Part shown: positions 44,609-55,407 of the stretch, piece by piece
Numbering within the stretch: the first letter of the stretch is position 1
Layout of the letters: each line of letters starts with the position of its first letter
NCBI RefSeq assembly: GCF_014644455.1
Contig: NZ_BMKS01000019.1
Coordinates: 2,512 to 59,391 of the forward strand
DNA: 56,880 nt
DNA from: Caldovatus sediminis
GTDB lineage: Bacteria > Pseudomonadota > Alphaproteobacteria > Acetobacterales > Acetobacteraceae
Direction: 5' to 3'
The notes under the pieces: generated by a model
Told to the model about the DNA's origin: nothing
What the model saw: the letters and a program-made list of their open reading frames with translations, nothing else
Databases searched by the model: none
Program-made: the position numbers and the translations under genes

Positions 44609-45499
44609 TCAGCGCTCCTCCCTCGCGGCGATGATCCCCCCGCCCAGCGTGCCCGGGATGCGCGCCGTCCAGCGGCCGGCGTCCACCAGCGTGACGAAGT
44701 CGAGCACCGCGCGGTTGAAGGCGTCCGGGTCCTCCAGGTTCATCGCGTGGCCGCACTTCGGCAGGACCTGCAGCGCGCTGGTGGGGATCGTGCGCTTGAG
44801 GAAGATGCCCGGCTCCAGCGTCGGGTCGTCCTCGTCGCCGCAGAGGACGAGGGTGGGCAGGCGCAGCGCCCGGAACCGGTCCGCGAGGTCGAACAGCGAG
44901 GGCCGCTCCCGCTGCACGCCGAGCATCGTCAGCGCCGAGCCTTCCGTCGAGTGCTCGGCGAGCTGGGCGCGGAACTCGGCGTAGCCGCGCGGGTCCTTCT
45001 CCTCGTGGATCAGGCGGGTGGGGCCGCGGGCGTAGACGGCCGCCATCCGCGCCATCCCCTCGGCGCGGATGCGGGCGGCGGTGGCCTCGACCTCGGCGCG
45101 GAACTGGTCGCGCTTGCCGGGCTCCGCGCCGTAGCCGACGCCGGCCGCGACCAGGCTGCGCGCGAGCGCCGGATGGCGCAGCCCGAGATGCAGCGTCGCG
45201 AAGGCGCCCATCGAGAGGCCGACCACATGGGCCGGAGCGAGGTTCAGCCCCTTGATGACGGCGGCGATGTCGTCCGTCGCGCGGTCCTGGGAGTAGGCCC
45301 GGGGATCGCCCGGCACGGCCGAAGGCGGGTAGCCGCGGGCGTTGAACGCGACGCAGCGGTAGCGCCGGCCGAAGAAGCGGAGCTGCGGCTCCCAGGAGCG
45401 GAGGTCGCCGGCGAATTCGTGCACGAAGACCATCGGCGTGCCGGAGCCGACCTCCTCGTAGTAGAGCTCGACCCCGTCGTTGGCGCGAAGCGTAGGCAT
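44609..45499 (-). CDS. Alpha/beta-fold hydrolase
   Basis: A 296-residue alpha/beta hydrolase. The nucleophile elbow is VVGLSMGAFATLHLGLRHP (Ser near residue 98), the acid is LVLCGDEDDPTLEPG and the histidine KCGHAMNLEDPDAF. The oxyanion segment is FVHEFAGDLRSWEPQL, in which the usual HG is replaced by HEF. It may be an esterase, lactonase or C-C hydrolase. The ATG at 45499 has GGGAGGGA upstream. It is divergent from the suf operon. Confidence 0.87.
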   Translation of the reverse strand: MPTLRANDGVELYYEEVGSGTPMVFVHEFAGDLRSWEPQLRFFGRRYRCVAFNARGYPPSAVPGDPRAYSQDRATDDIAAVIKGLNLAPAHVVGLSMGAFATLHLGLRHPALARSLVAAGVGYGAEPGKRDQFRAEVEATAARIRAEGMARMAAVYARGPTRLIHEEKDPRGYAEFRAQLAEHSTEGSALTMLGVQRERPSLFDLADRFRALRLPTLVLCGDEDDPTLEPGIFLKRTIPTSALQVLPKCGHAMNLEDPDAFNRAVLDFVTLVDAGRWTARIPGTLGGGIIAAREER

Positions 45500-45560
45500 G
45501 CCCGTCCCTCCCGGTGCGCAACAGCACGCGGCGAGCATGCGGGCCGGGGGCGCCCTGGAC

Positions 45561-45578
45561 AAGCGCCCGGGGGCGCTT
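45561..45578. promoter_or_regulatory. 18-bp inverted repeat overlapping the probable suf -35 element
   Basis: AAGCGCCC-GG-GGGCGCTT is a perfect dyad with a two-base centre. Its right arm overlaps TTGACT (45577-45582), a plausible -35 hexamer for the plus-strand suf operon. It lies between the divergent hydrolase and suf genes, so it could act on either. The binding protein is unknown. Confidence 0.4.
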
Positions 45579-45606
45579 GACTCCGGGCGGGGGCGGGGGC
45601 ATCTGC

Positions 45607-45631
45607 AATCCGGACCGGAAAGGTCCGGATT
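45607..45631. promoter_or_regulatory. Probable Rrf2/IscR-type operator of the suf operon
   Basis: AATCCGGACC-N5-GGTCCGGATT is a perfect 10-base inverted repeat with a 5-base spacer, 32 bases before the start of the Rrf2 regulator gene. It starts about 24 bases after the TTGACT -35 candidate and so would cover the -10 or start-site region, the expected place for a repressor. Rrf2-family Fe-S regulators commonly control their own suf operon from such a dyad. Confidence 0.6.
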
Positions 45632-45663
45632 AGCGTGGAGGCAGGGCCCGGCGGGGCGATCCG

Positions 45664-46122
45664 ATGCTGCGTCTCTCGAAGCTCACCGATTACGCCGTCG
45701 TCGTGCTGACGCGGCTCGAGGAAGGGGAGGGCGTGCAGGCCGCCCCGGACCTCGCCGCCGCGACCGGCATCGCCGAGCCGACGGTCGCCAAGGTGCTCAA
45801 GATCCTGGCCCATGCCGGCCTGGTCGAGGGGCTGCGCGGCGCGCGCGGCGGCTACCGCCTGACCCGGCCGATCGCCGAGATGCCGCTGACCGAGGTGATT
45901 ACGGCCATAGACGGGCCGATCGCGCTCACCGCCTGCGTCGATTCGGCGGTCGGCCACTGCGAGGCGGAGGACCTCTGCCCCGTTCGCGGCCGCTGGGACC
46001 CGGTGAACCGGGCGATACGCGACGCGCTGTCCGGGATCACCATCGCCGACCTCGCCCCGCCGCGCGCCGCGCCGGTCGCGCCGCCGGCCCGCCCTGCGGC
46101 GCCCCTCGCCGCCACCGCATAG
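45664..46122 (+). CDS. SUF system Fe-S cluster assembly regulator (Rrf2 family)
   Basis: A 152-residue Rrf2 transcription factor. The winged helix covers residues 1-65 (LSKLTDYAVVVLTRL, PDLAAATGIAEPTVAKVLKILAHAGLVEGLRGARGGYRLTRP). The cluster-binding cysteines are in CVDSAVGHCEAEDLC, spacing C-X7-C-X5-C. It probably binds a [2Fe-2S] or [4Fe-4S] cluster and represses suf when clusters are plentiful. It lies 12 bases before sufB with a perfect operator-like dyad upstream, the usual alphaproteobacterial layout. The C-terminal about 25 residues are Pro/Ala-rich and variable. Confidence 0.9.
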   Translation: MLRLSKLTDYAVVVLTRLEEGEGVQAAPDLAAATGIAEPTVAKVLKILAHAGLVEGLRGARGGYRLTRPIAEMPLTEVITAIDGPIALTACVDSAVGHCEAEDLCPVRGRWDPVNRAIRDALSGITIADLAPPRAAPVAPPARPAAPLAATA

Positions 46123-46134
46123 GTCACGACCGAG

Positions 46135-47619
<1,485 letters not shown>

Positions 47620-47621
47620 AC

Positions 47622-48367
<746 letters not shown>

Positions 48368-48371
<4 letters not shown>

Positions 48372-49675
48372 ACGTCGTGACGCACAAGGCCGGTGCCGCG
48401 GGCTTCCTGCACCGCTTCGAGGGGCTGCGCGAGCGGCTTCCGGGCGGGCGCCTGCCCTGGCTCGCCGCGCTGCGCGACGGCGCGGCGGAGGCGTTCCGCG
48501 CCCAGGGCTTCCCGACGCGGCGCGTCGAGGCATGGAAGTACACCGACCTCGCCCCGGTCGCCGAGGCCGGCTTCGACGAGCCGCTGACCGCGGTGGACGA
48601 CGCGATGGACCTGCCGCCGCCGCTGGCCGGCGCGCGCGCCGTGTTCGTGGACGGGCGCTTCCGTCCCGACCTCTCCTCGCTCGGGGGGCTCCCCTTCGCC
48701 GCCGCCTCGGTCGCGCACGGGCTGGACGCGCTGGAGGGCCGCCTCGGCGCCCTCGCCCGGCCCGCCGAGGAGCCGATGGCGGCGCTGAACACCATGCTGT
48801 TCGAGGACGGCCTGCTGCTCGACCTGCCGGAGGACGCGGACGGCGGCGTGCTCGAGCTGCTCTCGCTGGCGACGGCGAGCGAGCGGCCGGCCGCCTTCCA
48901 CCCGCGCCACCTGGTCCGCCTGGCGAGGGGCGCGCGGCTGACGCTGATCGAGACCGCGACCGCGCCGGAGGGCGCGCGCTACCTGCACAACCCGGTCTTC
49001 GAGATCGCGGTCGCGGAGGACGCCCGGCTGACCCACGGCCGCCTGCAGCAGGAGGCGCCGCGCGCCTTCCAGCTCTCCACCGTCTATGCGCGGGTCGCCG
49101 CCGGCGGGACCTACGACAACTTCACGCTGAACGCCGGCGGCCGGCTGGTGCGCAACGAGATCCATGTCGCGCTCGTCGGGCCGCGCGCCGCCTGCCACAT
49201 GAACGGCGCCCAGCTCCTCGTCGGCGAGCAGCACGCGGACACCACGACGGCGCTCGAGCACGCCGCGCCCTCCTGCACCAGTCGGCAGACCTACAATACG
49301 GTGCTGATGGGCCGCTCGCGCGGCGTGTTCCAGGGGCGGATCCTGGTCCGCCAGGCGGCGCAGAAGACCGACGGCTACCAGATGAACCGGGCGCTGCTCC
49401 TCTCGCCCGAGGCGGAGATGGACAGCAAGCCGCAGCTCGAGATCTACGCCGACGACGTGAAGTGCAGCCACGGCGCCACGGTGGGCGAGCTCGACCCCGA
49501 GCAGGTCTTCTACCTGCGCAGCCGCGGCATCCCGGAGGGCAGGGCGCGCGCGATGCTCGTCGAGGCCTTCCTGCACGAGGCGGTCGAGGGCGTCACCGAC
49601 GAGCCGCTGCGGCGCGCGCTCGACGCCGCCGTGGCCGGCTGGTGGGCGCGGCAGGAGGAGGGCCTCGCGGCATGA
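48368..49675 (+). CDS. sufD: Fe-S cluster assembly protein SufD
   Basis: A 435-residue SufD, paralogue of SufB and partner in SufBC2D. The N-terminus has GFPTRRVEAWKYTDLAPV and the beta-helix core has LMGRSRGVFQGRILVRQAAQKTDGYQMNRALLLSPEAEMDSKPQLEIYADDVKCSHGATVGELD in shortened description, ending FYLRSRGIPEGRARAMLVEAFLHE. The Cys and His of KCSHGA are those conserved at the SufB-SufD interface. It is coupled to sufC before it and to sufS after it by ATGA overlaps. Confidence 0.96.
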
Positions 49676-50925
49676 GCGTCGCCCTGCAGCCCGCCCCGGC
49701 GCTCGACGTCGCGCGCGTGCGCCGCGACTTCCCGATCCTGGCGCGGACCGTGCGCGGGAAGCCGCTGGTGTTCCTCGATTCCGCCGCCTCCGCCCAGAAG
49801 CCGCGCGCGGTGATCGAGGCGATGGTGCGCTGCATGGAGACGGCCTACGCCAACGTCCACCGCGGCGCCTACCACCTGAGCGAGGTGGCGACCGAATCCT
49901 ACGAGGCGGCGCGCGCCGCCGCCGCGCGCTTCCTCAACGCCGCCGATCCGCGCGAGATCGTCTTCACCCGCAACAGCACCGAGGCGATCAACCTCGTCGC
50001 CCATTCCTGGGGCCGCGGCGTGATGCGGCCCGGCCAGGCGGTGCTGGTCAGCGAGATGGAGCACCACGCCAACCTGGTGCCTTGGCAGATGCTGCGCGAC
50101 GACGGCCGGGGGATCGGACTGCGCGTCTGCCGCGTGACCGACGACGGCGAGCTCGACCTCGAGGACCTCGCGGCGAAGCTCGCCGACGGGAAGGTCGGGC
50201 TCGTCGCCGTCACGCACATGTCGAACGTGCTCGGCACGGTGACGCCCGCCGAGCGGATCGTCGCGCTGGCGCACGCGCACGGGGCGAAGGTGCTGCTCGA
50301 CGGCAGCCAGGCCGCGGTGCACCGGCGCGTGGACGTGCGCGCGATCGGCTGCGACTTCTACTGCTTCACCGGCCACAAGCTCTACGGCCCCACCGGCATC
50401 GGCGTGCTCTGGGCGCGGCTCGAGCACCTGGAGCGCATGCCGCCCTTCCTCGGCGGCGGCGACATGATCGCGAGCGTGACGCTGGAGCGCAGCGAATGGG
50501 CCCCGCCGCCCGCGAAGTTCGAGGCTGGCACCCCGCCCATCATCGAGGCCGTCGGCCTGCATGCCGCGCTCGACTACGTGGCGGCGATCGGCCTGCCGGC
50601 GATCGAGGCGCACGAGCGGGCGCTGGTGGACCACGCGATGCGCCGCCTCTGCGGCGTCGAGGGCCTGACGCTGCTCGGCCGCGCGCAGGACCGCGGCGGC
50701 GTGTTCTCCTTCGCGCTCGACAACGCCCATCCGCACGACCTCTCGACGCTGCTCGACCGCGCCGGCATCGCCGTGCGCGCCGGGCGCCACTGCGCCGAGC
50801 CGCTGCACGCGCGCTTCGGGCTGGAGGGCGGCACCTGCCGCGCCTCCTTCGGCCTCTACACGACGCGCGAGGAGATCGACCTCCTGGCCGACGCCCTGGT
50901 CAGGGCGCGGGAGTTCTTCGCCTGA
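49672..50925 (+). CDS. sufS: Cysteine desulfurase SufS
   Basis: A 417-residue PLP enzyme of the group II desulfurases, providing persulfide sulfur for cluster assembly. PLP lysine K236 is in FTGHKLYGPTG. The catalytic cysteine C374 is in RAGRHCAEPLHARF. NSTEAINLVAHSW, EMEHHANLVPWQ and GSQAAVHRRVDV are family hallmarks. Group II SufS enzymes need a partner (SufE or SufU); here the following gene encodes SufU. The stop overlaps the sufU ATG by one base. Confidence 0.96.
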   Translation: MSVALQPAPALDVARVRRDFPILARTVRGKPLVFLDSAASAQKPRAVIEAMVRCMETAYANVHRGAYHLSEVATESYEAARAAAARFLNAADPREIVFTRNSTEAINLVAHSWGRGVMRPGQAVLVSEMEHHANLVPWQMLRDDGRGIGLRVCRVTDDGELDLEDLAAKLADGKVGLVAVTHMSNVLGTVTPAERIVALAHAHGAKVLLDGSQAAVHRRVDVRAIGCDFYCFTGHKLYGPTGIGVLWARLEHLERMPPFLGGGDMIASVTLERSEWAPPPAKFEAGTPPIIEAVGLHAALDYVAAIGLPAIEAHERALVDHAMRRLCGVEGLTLLGRAQDRGGVFSFALDNAHPHDLSTLLDRAGIAVRAGRHCAEPLHARFGLEGGTCRASFGLYTTREEIDLLADALVRAREFFA

Positions 50926-51389
50926 TGTTCGACGACCTGCGCGACCTCTACCAGGAGGTGATCCTCGACCACGGCCGGAAGCCCCGCAACTTCCGCCGGA
51001 TCGAGGACGCCGACCGCTCCGCGCGCGGCGACAACCCGATGTGCGGCGACCGGATGGAGCTGTGGCTGAAGCTCTCCCCCGAGGGGCGCATCGCCGACGC
51101 CGCCTTCCAGGGCCGCGGCTGCGCCATCTCGATGGCCTCCGCCTCGCTGATGACGGAGACGGTGAAGGGCAAGACGCCCGAGCAGGCGAAGGAGATGGGC
51201 GAGAAGGTCCGCACCCTCGCCATGACCGGCACCTGCCCGGCCTGCGACGGCGCGATCGCCGAGGACATGGAGCGTCTCGCGCCGCTCTCCGGCGTGCACG
51301 AATTCCCGAGCCGCGTGAAGTGCGCGACCTTGGCCTGGCACACGCTGAAGGCCGCGCTCGAAGGAGCCAAGGAGGCGAGCAGTGAGTGA
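50925..51389 (+). CDS. sufU: SUF system sulfur-relay / NifU-like protein SufU
   Basis: A 154-residue IscU-fold protein of the SufU type. The three zinc-binding cysteines are in NPMCGDRMEL, GRGCAISMASASLM and RVKCATLAWHTL; Asp in CGD is the fourth typical ligand. An extra CPACDG lies in the SufU-specific insertion between the second and third cysteines. SufU accepts sulfur from SufS. No sufE is present in the operon, consistent with SufU as the partner. The next gene overlaps it by 8 bases. Confidence 0.93.
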   Translation: MFDDLRDLYQEVILDHGRKPRNFRRIEDADRSARGDNPMCGDRMELWLKLSPEGRIADAAFQGRGCAISMASASLMTETVKGKTPEQAKEMGEKVRTLAMTGTCPACDGAIAEDMERLAPLSGVHEFPSRVKCATLAWHTLKAALEGAKEASSE

Positions 51390-51792
51390 CGAGGCCGCCA
51401 TCACCGAGCAGCCCGCCGCGGCCGCCGCCCCCGTCCACGCCGCCTGGACGCCGGAGGGCGAGACCCCGCCCCCCGCGCCGCCCGCCGCGCGCGTGGACGA
51501 GGGGAAGATCATCGAGATGCTCAAGACGGTGTTCGACCCGGAGATCCCGGTCGACATCTACGAGCTCGGCCTGATCTACGCCGTCGAGATCGCCGACGAC
51601 GGCAGGGTGAAGATCGAGATGACGCTCACCACCCCCTCCTGCCCCTCGGCCCAGGAGCTGCCGGGCCAGGTGGAGGAGGCGGTGCGCATGGTCCCCGGCG
51701 TCACCGACGTGCAGGTGGAGGTCGTCTGGGACCCGCCCTGGGACCCGAGCCGGATGAGCGAAGACGCCCGCCTCGCCTTGAACATGTACTGA
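51382..51792 (+). CDS. sufT: SUF system DUF59/MIP18-family protein SufT
   Basis: A 136-residue protein with a variable Pro/Ala-rich N-terminus of about 38 residues and a DUF59 domain: FDPEIPVDIYELGLIYAVEI, VKIEMTLTTPSCPSAQELPGQVEEAV and VEVVWDPPWDPSRMSEDARLALNMY. The cysteine in PSCPSA is the conserved one of the family. SufT-type proteins help maturation of Fe-S proteins under high demand. The GTG at 51382 overlaps the sufU stop, so translation is coupled. Confidence 0.92.
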   Translation: MSDEAAITEQPAAAAAPVHAAWTPEGETPPPAPPAARVDEGKIIEMLKTVFDPEIPVDIYELGLIYAVEIADDGRVKIEMTLTTPSCPSAQELPGQVEEAVRMVPGVTDVQVEVVWDPPWDPSRMSEDARLALNMY

Positions 51793-51812
51793 CCGGAGGC
51801 GACATCCCCGCC

Positions 51813-52190
51813 ATGAGCGCCACCACCGACACGCCCGCGACCACCCGCCCGAAGCGCGCGCTGCCCCCCCTGATGCGCGTCTCCGACGCCGCCGCCGAGC
51901 GGCTGCGCGCCCTCTACGCCAAGGGCGAGCACGGCAGGCTGCTGCGCGTCGGCGTCAAGGCCAAGGGCTGCTCGGGCCTCTCCTACGACCTCTCCTGGGC
52001 CGACGCCGCGGGCCCGGGGGACGAGACGGTGACCGACAACGGCGTCACCATCCTCGTCGACCGCAAGGCCTCGCTGTTCCTGATCGGCACGGTGATGGAC
52101 TACGAGGTGAAGCCGATGTCGGCCGGCTTCGTCTTCCGCAACCCGAACGAGAAGGGCCGCTGCGGCTGCGGCGAGAGCTTCCACGTCTGA
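51813..52190 (+). CDS. Iron-sulfur cluster carrier SufA/IscA-like protein
   Basis: A 125-residue A-type carrier (HesB/IscA family). The three cysteines are conserved: VKAKGCSGLSYDLSW and the C-terminal GRCGCGESF. A 20-residue Ala/Thr/Pro-rich tail precedes the domain. It carries assembled clusters from the SUF scaffold to target proteins. It is the last gene of the eight-gene suf operon, and a dispersed repeat with hairpin potential follows. Confidence 0.93.
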   Translation: MSATTDTPATTRPKRALPPLMRVSDAAAERLRALYAKGEHGRLLRVGVKAKGCSGLSYDLSWADAAGPGDETVTDNGVTILVDRKASLFLIGTVMDYEVKPMSAGFVFRNPNEKGRCGCGESFHV

Positions 52191-52224
52191 GCGGACGCGG
52201 GGGACGGCGCGCCCCCGCGCCAGT

Positions 52225-52317
52225 GCGGTTTCCGCTCGGCTGTGCCCGCTGCGGCGGCTCCCGCTCGTTGTCTGCCGAGCGGATTCACGCTCCCGGCTGT
52301 TCCCGGCCGTCCGCGAT
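52225..52317 (+). repeat. Dispersed intergenic repeat, copy 1 (93 bases)
   Basis: Located between the convergent sufA-like and carbonic anhydrase genes. It differs from the copy at 55408-55500 at only 8 of 93 positions. It contains the inverted pair GCTCGGC/GCCGAGC about 32 bases apart with smaller nested dyads inside, and a GTTCCCGGCCG block. It could fold as a terminator for both genes. Confidence 0.7.
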
Positions 52318-52322
52318 CTGCC

Positions 52323-52937
52323 CTAGGCGCGCACCGGCGCGAATTCGCCGTCCGGGCCCAGCATCTCGAGCGTGCCGGTGAAGATGTCGAACCGGCAGCC
52401 GTGCAGCGCGAGCCGCCCCGCCTCCACCGCCTCGCGCACCCAGGGAAAGGTCATCGCGTTCTCGAGCGAGAGGCGAACCGTCTCGCGCTCGCACGCCGTC
52501 TGGCGCGCCTCGGCGGGCTCGCAGCGCAGCGCGCGCCCGCGCGCGGCCTCCGCGATGCGCATCCAGGGCACGACGAAGTCCGACGCCCCCTCCGGCGGCC
52601 CCTCCAGCAGCGCGCGCACGCCGCCGCACAGGCCGTGGCCCATCACGACGAGCAGCGGCACGCGCAGCACCCGCACCGCGAATTCCAGCGCCGCGCTGGT
52701 GCCGTGATAGGCGGCGTCCGGCGCGTAGGGCGGGATGAGGTTGGCGACGTTGCGCACCACGAACAGCTCGCCCGGCGCCGCGGAGAACACCGTCGTCGGG
52801 TCCACGCGGCTGTCCGAGCAGGCGACGACCATCGCGCGCGGCTGCTGGCCGTGGAGGGCGAGCGCCTCGAAGCGCTCGCGCTCCTGCGGCCAGCGCAGCG
52901 CCCGGAACTGCCGGTAGCCGGCGATCAGTGCGTCCAT
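52323..52937 (-). CDS. Beta-class carbonic anhydrase
   Basis: A 204-residue beta-carbonic anhydrase, which hydrates CO2 to bicarbonate. The zinc site is complete: ACSDSRVDP (Cys and Asp-Arg dyad, about residue 40), then VVMGHGLCGGVRALL with His and Cys about 57 residues later. FVVRNVANLIPPY is typical. Length is normal. It may supply bicarbonate for carboxylases. It is monocistronic and converges with the suf operon. Confidence 0.92.
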   Translation of the reverse strand: MDALIAGYRQFRALRWPQERERFEALALHGQQPRAMVVACSDSRVDPTTVFSAAPGELFVVRNVANLIPPYAPDAAYHGTSAALEFAVRVLRVPLLVVMGHGLCGGVRALLEGPPEGASDFVVPWMRIAEAARGRALRCEPAEARQTACERETVRLSLENAMTFPWVREAVEAGRLALHGCRFDIFTGTLEMLGPDGEFAPVRA

Positions 52938-53023
52938 GGCGCTGCGATGTCGCCCCGGGGCGGCAACGGTTCAAGGGGGGCGATGCGCCGCCGCCCCGGT
53001 CCGCGGGCCGGCGCGGCCGCGGG

Positions 53024-54046
53024 TCAGGCGAGGCCGCTCGACCAGTCCGCCAGGACGAACCGGTAGCCGTCGCCCTCCTTCGCCATGTAGCCGGTGGCGG
53101 GGAAGGGGAAGTGGTAGCCGGTGACCCGCATGCGGTCGGCCGCCACGCGGTCGTAGAGGCGCCGTCGCGACCGCTCGGCCATCTCGGCGTCGAAGTCGAA
53201 GGCGACGTGGAAGTCGGGCCTGCGCGCCAGCAGCTCCGGCCGGTTGGTGGTGTCGGCGACGAACATCATCTGGTCGTTGCCGTCGGCCACCAGGTAGCAG
53301 GTGTGGCCGGGCGTGTGGCCGTAGGCGGCGACGGCGCGAATGCCCGGAGCCACCTCTGCCCCGTCCGCGACTTGGCGCACCCGGTCCCGGTAGGGGCCGA
53401 AGCGCCGGGCCGCATTGGCGAAATTGCCGCGCTGCCCCTGCGGGCTGCGGCTCTCGTTGCCGGGATCGGTCCACCAGCGCCATTCGGTCTCCGGCACCAC
53501 GATCTCGGCGTTGGGGAAGACCACCTCGTTCTCGCGCGTGGTCAGGCCGCTGATGTGGTCGCCATGGAAGTGGCTGACCACGACGAGGCCCACCCGCGCC
53601 GGGTCGAGCCCGGCGGCGCGCATGTTCGCCGCGAGCTGCCCCGCGGTCGGCGCGAGCTGGCCCCCGGTTCCGGTGTCGAAGACGACCAGGTTCCGGCCGG
53701 TGTCCACGAAGGTGACAGTGATGGGAATGATGAACTGATCGGTCGGCAGGAAGGACGCGCGCAGCACCTCCTGCACCTCCGCGAGCGGCGCGTTGCGCAC
53801 CAGTCCCTCGACGGGGCGGCGGAACACGCCGTCGTGCACCATGGTGACGGTGAAGGCGCCGAGCCTGAAGCGGTAGAAGCCCGGCGCCTGCGCAGGGGCT
53901 GGCGCCTGCGTCGCGCCCTGGGCGGCGGACTGCGCCGCGGCGTCGCGCGGGCGCAGCACCGTCGGCGCCGACAGCGCGAGGCCCGCGGAGCCGAGCAGCA
54001 GAGCGCGGCGGCGCCCGGGCGAGACATCGCTGGCGCGTTCGTTCAT
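53024..54046 (-). CDS. Exported MBL-fold metallo-hydrolase
   Basis: A 340-residue metallo-beta-lactamase-fold protein with a Tat-type signal (SPGRRRALLLGSAGLALSA, cleavage near DAAAQ). The zinc motifs are VVVSHFHGDHISGL, GHTPGHTCYLVA, FVADTTN and TGYHFPFPATGYM. This set matches the exported AidB/quorum-quenching-lactonase-like group, but many members have other activities. The region upstream, shared with the divergent FkbM gene, carries an 11-base tandem repeat. Confidence 0.87.
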   Translation of the reverse strand: MNERASDVSPGRRRALLLGSAGLALSAPTVLRPRDAAAQSAAQGATQAPAPAQAPGFYRFRLGAFTVTMVHDGVFRRPVEGLVRNAPLAEVQEVLRASFLPTDQFIIPITVTFVDTGRNLVVFDTGTGGQLAPTAGQLAANMRAAGLDPARVGLVVVSHFHGDHISGLTTRENEVVFPNAEIVVPETEWRWWTDPGNESRSPQGQRGNFANAARRFGPYRDRVRQVADGAEVAPGIRAVAAYGHTPGHTCYLVADGNDQMMFVADTTNRPELLARRPDFHVAFDFDAEMAERSRRRLYDRVAADRMRVTGYHFPFPATGYMAKEGDGYRFVLADWSSGLA

Positions 54047-54101
54047 CGGCCCACCTCCCTGGATCTGGCGTCCCTAGGGTGGCCGGGCGCGGGACGGAAT
54101 C

Positions 54102-54136
54102 AAGCGAATCCGAAGCGAATCCGATTTTTGCTTCGG
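54102..54136. repeat. 11-base tandem repeat and overlapping hairpin in a divergent promoter region
   Basis: AAGCGAATCCG occurs twice in direct succession (54102-54112 and 54113-54123). CCGAAGC (54111-54117) also pairs with GCTTCGG (54130-54136) around a T-rich loop. The segment is AT-rich relative to its surroundings and lies 56 bases upstream of the exported MBL gene, on the side of its promoter. It is a candidate operator. Confidence 0.4.
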
Positions 54137-54326
54137 GAGCGGTTCGCGGTCCGCCGGCTGCTCGCTTCACGAGGTGTTGAGGCCACGCCGAAGCTGGGCT
54201 AGCAGGGAAGCCCGCAACGGGGCGGCGCCGTCCGGGTCGGCGCTGCGCGGCGCCCGGCCAGGGTGGAGCCTGGTCCGACGGCGCGCTGCCGCCCCGCCAA
54301 CCTGCACCCGGAGAGGGCCGCCGCGC

Positions 54327-55406
54327 GTGTCGAGCCGGGATCGCTTCGGGACGATCCTTCCCCCACCCGAGCGCGCTCGCGGCCGCGAGCAGGGCAGCCC
54401 CCTCCTGCGCCTCCTTTCGGGGCTGTTCCGCGCCCGGCCCGGTTCCGGCGAGCGGCGGCGGCTGCGGCAGGAACTCGCAGCGCTGCGCGAGGAGATGTTC
54501 CACATCCGCGCCGAGCTGGCGCTCCTGCGCAGCCGCTACGCCCACGGCCGGCGCGACGCCTTCCTCCTCACCGAGCTGCTCCGCCTAGGCAACCGGCGGG
54601 AGGTGGAGGCGGTGATCCGCGCCCATACCCAGACCCTCGCCCTGCCCGACGGCACGCTGCTCTGCCGCGTGCTGGCGCACCACAAGCTGCTCGTCGAGGG
54701 CACCGATTCGGGGCTCGGGCCGCACCTCGCGCTCGACGGCTTCTGGGAGTACTGGGTGACGGAGTTCGTCGCCCGCAACCTCGGCCGCGGCGAGGCCGCG
54801 TTCGACGTCGGCGCAAGCTACGGCTACTACAGCCTGGTGTTCGCCGATCTCGTCGGCCCGGAAGGCCGGGTGCGCGCCTTCGAGCCGAACCCGCAGGTGC
54901 ACGCGCTGCTGGTGCGCAGCCTCGCGCTGAACGGCATCGCGCAGGCAAGCGCGCATGCGGCGGCGGTCTGCGCGCGCGGCGGCGGCGCGGTGCGGCTGCA
55001 GGTGCCGATCTCCGACCCCCAGGCCGCCCGCATCCTTCCCGGCGAGCCGCCCGAGCCACCGGCACCGGCCGCCGAGGGCGTGCGGCTGCATGCCGTGCCG
55101 ACCGTCGCGCTCGACGACTTCGCCGAGGAGCCCGTGGACCTCGTCAAGATCGACGTCCCGGGCGCGGAGGGGGAGGTCTGGCGCGGCATGCAGGGCCTTA
55201 TCGCGCGCCAGCCGCGGCTGCGCGTGCTGATGGACTTCGACGCGCGACGCGTGCCCGAGCCCGCCGCGTTGCTCGCGCAATTCGCGCAGCTCTTCCCGCT
55301 GCGGCTGGTCGAGGGCGACGGCCGCGCCCGACCCTGCACGGCGGAGGAGGTCCTCGGCCGCGGCGAAGCGGTGATGCTCTACCTCTCGCGGGCGGAGCCG
55401 CGCTAG
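54327..55406 (+). CDS. FkbM-family methyltransferase
   Basis: A 359-residue FkbM-type SAM methyltransferase. The first about 85 residues are charged and contain a short coiled coil (RRLRQELAALREEMFHIRAEL). The catalytic domain starts at FDVGASYGYYSLVFADLVGPEGRVRAFEPNP (residue about 160) and has VDLVKIDVPGAEGEVWRGM, the family KIDVxGAE motif with Pro in place of the usual Glu. FkbM enzymes O-methylate sugars, polyketides or glycans; a surface sugar is plausible. The GTG at 54327 has GGAGAGGG upstream; an earlier start would add 51 Arg/Pro-rich residues. Confidence 0.83.
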   Translation: MSSRDRFGTILPPPERARGREQGSPLLRLLSGLFRARPGSGERRRLRQELAALREEMFHIRAELALLRSRYAHGRRDAFLLTELLRLGNRREVEAVIRAHTQTLALPDGTLLCRVLAHHKLLVEGTDSGLGPHLALDGFWEYWVTEFVARNLGRGEAAFDVGASYGYYSLVFADLVGPEGRVRAFEPNPQVHALLVRSLALNGIAQASAHAAAVCARGGGAVRLQVPISDPQAARILPGEPPEPPAPAAEGVRLHAVPTVALDDFAEEPVDLVKIDVPGAEGEVWRGMQGLIARQPRLRVLMDFDARRVPEPAALLAQFAQLFPLRLVEGDGRARPCTAEEVLGRGEAVMLYLSRAEPR

Positions 55407-55407
55407 A

